Shown one piece after another: positions 1-5,706 of a stretch of DNA of 5,706 nt. This DNA is from Verrucomicrobiales bacterium (GTDB taxonomy: Bacteria > Verrucomicrobiota > Verrucomicrobiia > Verrucomicrobiales > Akkermansiaceae): assembly GCA_003527555.1 (NCBI GenBank), contig DPWT01000275.1, positions 1 through 5,706 of the forward strand, written 5' to 3'. The notes under the pieces are model-generated. The model saw nothing but the letters and a program-made list of their open reading frames with translations, did no database searches and was not told the DNA's origin. The translations under genes and the position numbers were made by a program. How positions within the stretch are numbered: the first letter of the stretch is position 1; each line of letters opens with the position of its first letter.

Positions 1-2070
1 AGCTCCAGAGACATCAAGAATCACACGGCTATCAAGTTTAGAGGAAACCTGAAAAGCAATCCGACTCGGTATATTGGCTTTAATAATACCCGTCACCACA
101 TCCGCACGTGGCGTTTGAGTGGCAATGATTAAGTGAATACCAGCAGCACGTGCTTTCTGCGCGATACGCGCGATATTCATCTCCATATCAGCTGGTGCAG
201 TCTGCATCAAGTCAGCAAGCTCATCAATGATGATGACAATGTAAGGAATTCGATCAGGGATTACCTCTTCTCCCTCATCGTCATCAAGCGCAGCAGGCCC
301 CAGCTCTCCATCCGTGAGCGCCTGAGCAATCGATTCGATGTGCTCGGCGTCATAATTTTCTTCCTCTTCCTCGGAGTTCTCCTCATCACCATCGGTGACT
401 TCTTTCTCCGGAAGCTCACGCTCATTGAATCCGTCAAAGTTACGCACACCTTCCTCTGCAAACATTCGGTAGCGACGTTCCATTTCATTCACCACCCACC
501 GAAGTGCTGCGATAACTTTATTCGGATCAGTGACCACTGGGACTGCAAGATGAGGTAGGACATTATACATCTGCATCTCCACAACCTTGGGATCCACCAT
601 GATAAAGCGCAACTCGTTCGGACTAAACTTAAATAGTATGCTAGAAATAATGGAGTTGATACAAACCGACTTACCAGATCCTGTGGCACCAGCAACCAAC
701 AGATGCGGCATTGCAGCGAGATCTCCAATTACCGTATTCCCATAAACGTCTTTACCTAAAGCAAGTGGGATTTTTTTCTTAGCACTGCTGAATGCAGGAT
801 CTTGAAGAAGTTCGTGCAAAGGCACGGCAACTTTTTCGTTGTTAGCTATTTCAATACCAACGGTGTCTAACCCAGGCACAGGAGCAAGAATATTAATACG
901 CTCGGCTTTAGTCGCACGCGCGATATCTGCTTCAAGCTGTGTGATTCGACTAACTCGTAATCCAGGGCTAGGATAGACCTCATAACGGGTAATCGTCGGC
1001 CCACGTGTTATATTTCCTGCCGTCACCTCTACACCAAATGCTTTGAGGGTATCTACGATTATGTTTTGCGTTGCGACTAACTCAGATTTATCAGCCTCTA
1101 CTCCAGGCTCTTCATGCTCCGGAATATCTAACAAATCAAATCCAGGCAACTCGTAATTCTCAAATTCATCGGTACTTAGCGCTGTATGTTCTGGCCTTTT
1201 CTTTTCAAAAGGTTTGGCACCAATCTCTGCGTTAGGCTTGCGTCGCTGTGAGGCATCGATAATTTGTGGGGTAGGTATTTCACGAAGCGGTAATTCGGCC
1301 TGAGGATCATCATCCTCTTCAGGTTTTTCTTTAATCGACTTTGTCTCTGCCGCCTTTTTCTTCGCCGGCGACTTAGATTCTGCAGGTTTCGAACCGCTTA
1401 TCTCAGCCAGCCGCTCATCACGCTCAATCCGTCGCTTCTCACGAGCGCTTATTTTTTTAGACGCCTTTTCTTTTAGCTCCTTACGCGCGCGTAACCACTC
1501 GATGAAATACTGGTATGAGCCACGACAAAAATGAATTGGATGCAGGCCAGTTAGTAAAATCAAACTGACCAAGTAAATACAAACAAGAACCAATAAAGCA
1601 CCCGTCTTATTCAGTAAGGCTTCAAGGAATCTAGCTCCAAGAAAATATCCGAGTTTACCACCAGGGCTTATAATATGGATACGATCCGACCAATCCTGCA
1701 AGATCAGATTCTGAACCGACAACAAGGCCGCGGCACTAACTGCAAAGATTCCACACCCTAACCAAGTCCGCCATTTAGGCCGAGCATCAAAAAACAACAT
1801 CGCTATGCCCATCCATAGCAAACAAATGGGTAACAAATATGCGGCAGCACCAAATGCCCACAAAAAAGCATAACCCAGACAAGCTCCGACCGGCCCGATC
1901 CAATTCATCTTATTACCAGCCCATAAATTTACCAAATCACTTGGTGCATAGGAAACTAAAGACAGCAACAGTAAGATGCTACTACCACAAATCAAAATGC
2001 CAACGACCTCGTTAGGCCAGGGCTTATTGTCATTTGTCTTATTACGGGGCTTATTGCGGGATGCAGCCAT
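1..2070 (-). CDS. ftsK: DNA translocase FtsK/SpoIIIE family (3' end outside window)
   Basis: Membrane-anchored ATP-driven DNA pump that moves chromosome termini through the closing division septum. Translation of the minus strand is open for 690 codons and runs off the left edge. The N-terminus has four hydrophobic segments (about residues 22-40, 57-94, 103-124 and 148-176), the usual FtsK anchor. A charged Lys/Glu-rich linker covers about 191-330, followed by the FtsK alpha domain from about 331. The motor has Walker A GATGSGKS at 461-468 and Walker B IVIIIDELADLM, with D616 and E617. The last visible residues match the conserved VSSKLDSRVILD stretch. The rest of the motor and any C-terminal gamma DNA-reading domain lie outside the window. 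The start chosen is the ATG at 2070. An in-frame ATG nine codons upstream (2097) is also possible, with a stop just before it, and neither has a Shine-Dalgarno site. An acidic insert sits just before Walker B (described separately). The family call is very secure. Confidence 0.97.
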   Translation of the reverse strand, partial: MAASRNKPRNKTNDNKPWPNEVVGILICGSSILLLLSLVSYAPSDLVNLWAGNKMNWIGPVGACLGYAFLWAFGAAAYLLPICLLWMGIAMLFFDARPKWRTWLGCGIFAVSAAALLSVQNLILQDWSDRIHIISPGGKLGYFLGARFLEALLNKTGALLVLVCIYLVSLILLTGLHPIHFCRGSYQYFIEWLRARKELKEKASKKISAREKRRIERDERLAEISGSKPAESKSPAKKKAAETKSIKEKPEEDDDPQAELPLREIPTPQIIDASQRRKPNAEIGAKPFEKKRPEHTALSTDEFENYELPGFDLLDIPEHEEPGVEADKSELVATQNIIVDTLKAFGVEVTAGNITRGPTITRYEVYPSPGLRVSRITQLEADIARATKAERINILAPVPGLDTVGIEIANNEKVAVPLHELLQDPAFSSAKKKIPLALGKDVYGNTVIGDLAAMPHLLVAGATGSGKSVCINSIISSILFKFSPNELRFIMVDPKVVEMQMYNVLPHLAVPVVTDPNKVIAALRWVVNEMERRYRMFAEEGVRNFDGFNERELPEKEVTDGDEENSEEEEENYDAEHIESIAQALTDGELGPAALDDDEGEEVIPDRIPYIVIIIDELADLMQTAPADMEMNIARIAQKARAAGIHLIIATQTPRADVVTGIIKANIPSRIAFQVSSKLDSRVILDVSGA
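250..411 (-). other. Acidic insert in the FtsK motor domain (residues about 554-607)
   Basis: Between the conserved GVRNFDGFNE segment and the Walker B strand (IPYIVIIIDELAD), this FtsK carries a low-complexity stretch in which 23 of 54 residues are Asp or Glu and only two are Lys or Arg. It includes a run of five Glu at 567-571 and a second cluster DDDEGEE at 596-602. In Escherichia coli FtsK and Bacillus SpoIIIE, as I recall them, this position holds a shorter and less charged loop. The reading frame stays open on both sides and the flanking motifs are intact, so it is an in-frame loop expansion and not a frameshift. Confidence 0.75.
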
Positions 2071-2097
2071 GCTATAAACGGTAAAACGGACAGTCAT

Positions 2098-2264
2098 CAA
2101 AAATTATCTGTGCTGGTGCACTTCAAGATGCTGATTGTCATAGCATTCCTTAGCCGAGAGCCTATGGCAAGATAAAATCCGCTGATTCTGACATTCAAGA
2201 TATGTAAAACAAATGAATTGTATTTGGTGTTTGGAGTTTAGAATCAGGAATTTAAAGAAAGCCT
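2098..2264. promoter_or_regulatory. Divergent intergenic spacer between ftsK and the DUF2064 gene
   Basis: This AT-rich spacer lies between two outward-pointing genes, so it must hold any promoter that ftsK does not obtain from elsewhere, and probably one for the DUF2064 gene. Rightwards, TTGTAT (2218-2223) and TAGAAT (2239-2244) are separated by 15 bases, which is shorter than the optimum and only a weak candidate. Leftwards, GATAAT (complement of 2103-2108) could serve as a -10 box, but no good -35 box lies at the right distance. An AGAAAG (2256-2261) just upstream of the 2265 ATG is at best a poor ribosome binding site. No hairpin strong enough to be a terminator or riboswitch was seen. 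Confidence 0.3.
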
Positions 2265-3020
2265 ATGCGCTTACTGCTTGTATTTCTCAAAGAACCAATC
2301 CCCGGCAAAGTAAAAACGAGACTAGCCAAAGACGTCGGTGAAGATACGGCCGCCCTTTACTATAAAGCAATAGTTGAAGTGCTATTAAAACAACTCCGCG
2401 GGCTGGAAAATTGTCGAATTAGATTCTGCTTCACCCCCGACGATGCCGAGGAAGCGATACGCTTCTGGCTATTACCTGAAATGGGAGCTACATCCAGCGA
2501 TACCGAGGGCCTTTATGTGGCTCCAGTCTTTACCAGCAAGCAACTGGATCATCAGGAGATCGATTTCCGAGCTCAGGGCCAGGGAGACCTTGGGGAACGC
2601 ATAAATAATGCTTTTACAGAAGGTTTCACCGATGGCTATTCATCGATTATCGTTATTGGGTCTGACTGTCCAGCCTGTGGTGCACGCTGGCTTAATACAG
2701 CTTTTCCCCGACTTGAATCAAAACCGCCTAGTGAAGGCATCATCGGCCCAAGTCACGACGGGGGTTACTATCTTCTGGGGCTAAAATCCCCCGCCCCATT
2801 TCTATTCGAAGATATTTCATGGAGCTGCAAACATGTGCTCGCAGCAACTCATACTGCTGCAAAAAATAACCAGTTCACACTCACGCAGCTCCCACCTCTA
2901 GGAGATGTCGATCATCTTGATGATTGGAATACACTTCTCGCCAGCCCTCTTGGAGCAGCAGTCAACAAAGTGCTAGAAAAAAACTTTGGAGGAAACGGCA
3001 CAGCCTCACTCGACACATGA
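2265..3020 (+). CDS. CofC-like nucleotidyl/glycosyl transferase, DUF2064 (TIGR04282) family
   Basis: A 251-residue cytoplasmic protein with a GT-A-like fold, related to CofC guanylyltransferase and to glycosyltransferases; no signal peptide is visible. Family marks are an N-terminal PGKVKTRL loop (13-20), the likely nucleotide-binding segment; GDLGER (107-112); GSDCP (132-136), whose Asp is a candidate metal ligand; DGGYYLLGL (165-173); and the late PLGDVDHLDDW with D214 and D216. Length and motif order match the family. TIGRFAM describes it as transferase 1 associated with radical SAM/selenodomain proteins, and some relatives sit in arsenosugar-type clusters, but no such partner is visible here. 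The true substrate is unknown. The next gene starts 44 bases downstream behind its own likely promoter, so a shared function with the sulfatases is not established. The ATG at 2265 places the first conserved beta strand (RLLLVF) right at the N-terminus, as is normal for the family. The family call is firm and the function open. Confidence 0.9.
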   Translation: MRLLLVFLKEPIPGKVKTRLAKDVGEDTAALYYKAIVEVLLKQLRGLENCRIRFCFTPDDAEEAIRFWLLPEMGATSSDTEGLYVAPVFTSKQLDHQEIDFRAQGQGDLGERINNAFTEGFTDGYSSIIVIGSDCPACGARWLNTAFPRLESKPPSEGIIGPSHDGGYYLLGLKSPAPFLFEDISWSCKHVLAATHTAAKNNQFTLTQLPPLGDVDHLDDWNTLLASPLGAAVNKVLEKNFGGNGTASLDT

Positions 3021-3026
3021 AAATCT

Positions 3027-3054
3027 TTGACTAACAATCACTGACATCTATAAA
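3027..3054 (+). promoter_or_regulatory. Sigma70-like promoter for the sulfatase pair
   Basis: TTGACT (3027-3032) and TATAAA (3049-3054) are separated by 16 bases, close to the sigma70 consensus TTGACA-17-TATAAT with one mismatch per box. Both lie in the 44-base gap between the DUF2064 stop and the first sulfatase. Transcription would be expected to start roughly 6-8 bases after the -10 box, about 3060-3062, leaving only a few bases before the ATG at 3065. The boxes are seen in the sequence; their activity is inferred. Confidence 0.5.
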
Positions 3055-3064
3055 ACTCGCCACC

Positions 3065-4528
3065 ATGATAATAATGACGCAAAATTACAAAATCTTTCTT
3101 TTTTGCCTAGTTGCAACATCAGCCCTTTTGTTCAGCGGTGATAGAGCATTAGCTAACAAAACCCTGAAGAAGAAACCCAACATACTCTTCATCGCAATTG
3201 ACGATCTAAACGATTGGATAGGCTGCCTAGGAGGGCACCCACAGGCAAAAACACCAAACATCGACCGTCTTGCTGCTAGAGGAGTGCTGTTTGCAAATGC
3301 CCACTGTCAGTCACCGGTCTGCAACCCATCACGGGCCAGCATGATGACCTCACTCTATCCCGAGACTTCAGGAGTGTATTTTCTAGGCCCCGATCTCAGC
3401 CAGTCACCTGTAGCCGTTAAAAACACCCTGCTGCCACGCCGATTTGAAAAAGAAGGCTACTACGTTTCAGGTGCGGGCAAGATGTTTCATGGCAGCCAGA
3501 ACAAGAAATACTGGCCCAACTACGGCGGTTCATTTGGAGGAGTTGGACCCTACCCAAAAAAGAAACTCACTTCATTTCCGGGTCATCCACTCTGGGACTG
3601 GGGCGTATTTCCAGAGAAGGATGAGGAAATGCCCGATCACAAAATTGCAGCATGGGGTGTAACCGAGTTAGAGAAAAAACATGACAAACCGTTCTTCATA
3701 GCCACCGGATTTATGAGGCCGCACGTACCACAGTATGCACCGCAAAAATGGTTCGATATGTATCCTCTCGACACCTTGCAGCTGCCAAAAGTCATTAACA
3801 GCGATCTAGGTGACTTATCAAAATACGCCATCAATCTCACCCGACTCAAACACGTCGCCCCGACCCATGAGTGGGTTCTAAAAAACGACGAGTGGAAACC
3901 TCTCGTACAGTCATACCTAGCCTGCGTCAGCTTCGTCGACCACCAAGTTGGCACGGTCCTTGATGCACTCCAAGCGAGCCCATACAATCATAACACCTAC
4001 ATCATACTCTACAGCGACCACGGTTTTCATCTGGGAGAAAAAGAGCGCTGGGCCAAACGTAGCCTCTGGGAGGACAGCACTCGTGTTCCTATGATTATTG
4101 TCGGTCCAGGAGTTGCCAAAGGTAAAGTCTGCACCAAACCGGTGGAACTACTCGACATTTACCCAACTCTTCTTGGCATTTCCAAACTGAAGCCGGATTT
4201 AAAACTCCAGGGCAACTCACTGGAACCCCTACTGAAAAATCCAGCTGCCGAGTGGCCGTATTTAGCACGAACAAGTTTCGGCCCAAAGAACGTTGCCATC
4301 CGCTCTGAGCGCTACCGCTATATTCGTTACAATGATGGCACAGAGGAGTTTTACGACCAGTCGACAGACCCTCATGAGTGGAATAACCTCATCAATCAGC
4401 CTAAATTTGCCAATCAGATCAAACAGCACCGCGACGCATTGCCAACAAATTACCACCCGCTACTTGGAGCCAAGTCAACAGGTCACAAGACGTTCGAAGC
4501 AAGCCACATAATCAATCATAAAAAATGA
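3065..4528 (+). CDS. Secreted sulfatase, iduronate-2-sulfatase-like (S1 family)
   Basis: A 487-residue formylglycine-dependent sulfatase that should hydrolyse a sulfate ester on a polysaccharide or oligosaccharide in the periplasm or outside the cell. A signal peptide spans about residues 1-30, with likely cleavage after RALA. Catalytic residues are D46 and D47 for calcium; C86 in the CNPSR signature (to become formylglycine) with R90; K139 and H142 in GKMFH; H220 in RPH; D318 and H319; and K331 in RWAK. From memory these match human IDS D45/D46, C84, K135/H138, H229, D334/H335 and K347, and the DH-to-Lys spacing is identical. A typical C-terminal sulfatase segment, DQSTDPHEWNNL, lies near 431-442. 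The protein looks complete. A second ATG at codon 4 (3074) is an alternative start, and neither has a Shine-Dalgarno site. It needs a sulfatase-maturation enzyme, not seen in this window. The exact substrate (2-O-sulfo-uronate or an algal sulfated sugar) is not determined. Confidence 0.95.
   Translation: MIIMTQNYKIFLFCLVATSALLFSGDRALANKTLKKKPNILFIAIDDLNDWIGCLGGHPQAKTPNIDRLAARGVLFANAHCQSPVCNPSRASMMTSLYPETSGVYFLGPDLSQSPVAVKNTLLPRRFEKEGYYVSGAGKMFHGSQNKKYWPNYGGSFGGVGPYPKKKLTSFPGHPLWDWGVFPEKDEEMPDHKIAAWGVTELEKKHDKPFFIATGFMRPHVPQYAPQKWFDMYPLDTLQLPKVINSDLGDLSKYAINLTRLKHVAPTHEWVLKNDEWKPLVQSYLACVSFVDHQVGTVLDALQASPYNHNTYIILYSDHGFHLGEKERWAKRSLWEDSTRVPMIIVGPGVAKGKVCTKPVELLDIYPTLLGISKLKPDLKLQGNSLEPLLKNPAAEWPYLARTSFGPKNVAIRSERYRYIRYNDGTEEFYDQSTDPHEWNNLINQPKFANQIKQHRDALPTNYHPLLGAKSTGHKTFEASHIINHKK
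4525..4528 (+). promoter_or_regulatory. ATGA stop-start overlap coupling the two sulfatases
   Basis: The TGA of the first sulfatase (4526-4528) overlaps the ATG of the second (4525-4527). The preceding bases are A-rich (CATAAAAA) and contain no Shine-Dalgarno-like purine motif. Re-initiation by ribosomes finishing the first gene is therefore the simplest route to the second protein, which would keep the two enzymes in linked amounts. Confidence 0.8.
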
Positions 4529-5706
4529 AACAACTCTCACTGCTAATTACAATTTTAGGAATGGCAGCACTCTACTGCTATGCTGACAACTCAAAACGCC
4601 CGAACTTTGTATTCTTCATCGCCGATGACATTTCACAGGACGATTTCGGTTGCTATGGTCACCCGATAATAAAGACGCCATATATCGATGCCTTGGCCGC
4701 AAGCGGCATGCGCTTTGAAAACGCCTACCTAACAACAAGCAGCTGTAGTCCCAGCCGATGCAGCATCATCACCGGCAGATATCCACACAACACAGGCGCC
4801 CCAGAACTCCATGTAAAACTACCAGATACACAAGTCCGTTTTCCCGAACTACTCAGAGAAGCTGGTTACTACACGGTCCTCTCCGGTAAAAATCACATGT
4901 TTAGCAAAAACGACCGAGCCTTTGACAAAATCACTCGCGGCGGAGGGCCCGGGCTTTCTGATGACTGGGAAGATCACGTGAAGAATCGCCCCAAGGATAA
5001 GCCTTTCTTTTTTTGGTTTGCCTCAGCAGATGCACACCGTGGCTGGGCTTTCAGTGAGCATGCACCCAAATACCCCATCGATGACATCGTCATCCCCCCT
5101 TACCTCGTCGATACCAAAGTAACACGTGAAGACCTCGCCGGCTACTACCACGAAGTAAGCCGCTTTGATAACTTCATTGGAGTGATCACTGAGGAACTCA
5201 AACGACAAGGTGTCTTGGACAACACCATCATCGTTGTCGCCGCGGACAACGGCCGGCCATTTCCACGCTGCAAATCACGCCTATACGACAGCGGCATCAA
5301 AACTCCATGGATAGTGCACTACCCAGAAATGATTCAGAAACCATCCGTGACCAATAGCCTCGTCAGCGTTATCGACCTAAGCGCCACATGCCTAGAACTA
5401 GCGGGTATTAAAAAACCGGAATGCATCCAAGGGCAAAGCTTTTTACCCATCCTCAAAAACCCGGAAACCGAAGTCCGTCAGCTGGTTTTTGCCGAACACA
5501 ATTGGCACGTCTACCAAAACCACGAGCGTATGGTGCGTTTCGATAACTTCGTTTATATAAAAAATAATTATCCAAACCAGCCGAACCTCTGTTACGAGTC
5601 GGACGATCACTATCCCGCTGGCAAAGAGCTGTGGAAGGAACACGCCGCAGGGAAAACAACCCCTCAACAGCAGCAGGTTTTTGCTAACCCATGCCCAGCT
5701 GAGGGA
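4525..5706 (+). CDS. Secreted heparan N-sulfatase (sulfamidase)-like sulfatase, 3' end outside window
   Basis: The first 394 codons of an S1-family sulfatase resembling human SGSH. A signal peptide covers about residues 1-20 (cleavage near CYA/DN). Active-site candidates are D34 and D35; C74 in the CSPSR signature with R78; K122 and H124 in GKNH; H171 in DAHR; and D241 and N242 in ADNGRPFP. From memory these correspond to SGSH D31/D32, C70/R74, K123/H125, H181 and D273/N274. K250 falls where SGSH has R282. The segment after DNG (PFP, then LY and TP) is characteristic of the sulfamidase branch. The stop and probably the last several dozen residues, including the usual C-terminal LYDLxxDP segment, are beyond the edge. 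The ATG overlaps the previous gene's stop (ATGA) with no Shine-Dalgarno site, so translation probably depends on the upstream sulfatase. N-sulfatase activity is an inference; many bacterial relatives are untested. Confidence 0.93.
   Translation, partial: MKQLSLLITILGMAALYCYADNSKRPNFVFFIADDISQDDFGCYGHPIIKTPYIDALAASGMRFENAYLTTSSCSPSRCSIITGRYPHNTGAPELHVKLPDTQVRFPELLREAGYYTVLSGKNHMFSKNDRAFDKITRGGGPGLSDDWEDHVKNRPKDKPFFFWFASADAHRGWAFSEHAPKYPIDDIVIPPYLVDTKVTREDLAGYYHEVSRFDNFIGVITEELKRQGVLDNTIIVVAADNGRPFPRCKSRLYDSGIKTPWIVHYPEMIQKPSVTNSLVSVIDLSATCLELAGIKKPECIQGQSFLPILKNPETEVRQLVFAEHNWHVYQNHERMVRFDNFVYIKNNYPNQPNLCYESDDHYPAGKELWKEHAAGKTTPQQQQVFANPCPAEG

Noticed and set aside
133..728. Open frames at 133-558 (+) and at 261-488 and 489-728 (-) as possible small genes
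   Set aside because: They lie inside the ftsK coding region in other frames. Their translations are low-complexity or lack any recognisable domain, whereas the ftsK frame carries clear conserved motifs throughout.
2110..2121. Small inverted repeat GTGC-TGGT-GCAC near the ftsK start
   Set aside because: A 4-base-pair stem with no T run is too weak to call a terminator or regulatory hairpin.
2122..2201. Short words repeated in the divergent spacer: TTCAAGAT (2122-2129, 2194-2201) and GCTGATT (2130-2136, 2181-2187)
   Set aside because: They appear in different order and spacing, and repeats of 7-8 bases are expected by chance in a spacer of this size. Not convincing as operator sites.
3060..3068. 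GCCACCATG at the first sulfatase start resembles a eukaryotic Kozak context
   Set aside because: The gene organisation, with the ATGA overlap, ftsK and a bacterial signal peptide, is clearly bacterial; the match is coincidental.
3444..4511. Open frames on both strands within the first sulfatase
   Set aside because: These are shadows of the sulfatase gene, whose own frame holds the signal peptide and every catalytic motif.
4525..4590. Lipoprotein signal in the second sulfatase because of Cys18 in the leader
   Set aside because: The residues before C18 (ALY) do not fit a lipobox, and an ordinary signal peptidase I site near residue 20 explains the leader better.
5023..5667. Minus-strand open frames within the second sulfatase
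   Set aside because: The plus-strand frame is an unbroken, recognisable sulfatase across this stretch; the antisense translations show no family features.

Overview
The window holds four protein-coding genes in a compact bacterial layout. A long partial ftsK-type DNA translocase gene runs leftwards off the left edge (1-2070, minus strand). On the right, three genes point rightwards: a small CofC-like nucleotidyl/glycosyl transferase of the DUF2064 (TIGR04282) type (2265-3020), a complete secreted iduronate-2-sulfatase-like sulfatase (3065-4528), and a secreted heparan N-sulfatase (sulfamidase)-like sulfatase cut by the right edge (4525-5706). No RNA gene, mobile element, CRISPR array or long repeat was seen.

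Organism: back-to-back secreted S1-family sulfatases of the iduronate-2-sulfatase and sulfamidase types are typical of the Planctomycetota-Verrucomicrobiota-Lentisphaerota group, which carries large sets of such genes. The sequence has moderate GC, and none of the four starts has a convincing Shine-Dalgarno site, which fits that group. A verrucomicrobial or related, probably aquatic, bacterium is the best guess. This is inference from gene content, since no marker gene for taxonomy is complete here.

Layout: ftsK is a housekeeping gene for chromosome segregation at division. A roughly 165-base divergent spacer separates it from the DUF2064 transferase. A 44-base gap follows, containing a good sigma70-like promoter (TTGACT-16 bp-TATAAA) that ends almost at the first sulfatase ATG. 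The two sulfatases overlap by 4 bases (ATGA) and so form a translationally coupled pair. Each has a signal peptide and a full set of recognisable catalytic residues, including the Cys that must be converted to formylglycine. Together they suggest periplasmic or extracellular desulfation of a sulfated polysaccharide. The pairing resembles the 2-O-sulfatase and N-sulfatase of heparan sulfate breakdown, but substrate cannot be settled from sequence. No lyase, glycosidase, transporter or sulfatase-maturation enzyme lies inside the window.

I see no strong case for a wholly new system. The points most worth a second look are the coupled sulfatase pair, the near-leaderless promoter in front of it, a Lys in place of the sulfamidase active-site Arg, and a very acidic insert inside the FtsK motor domain.
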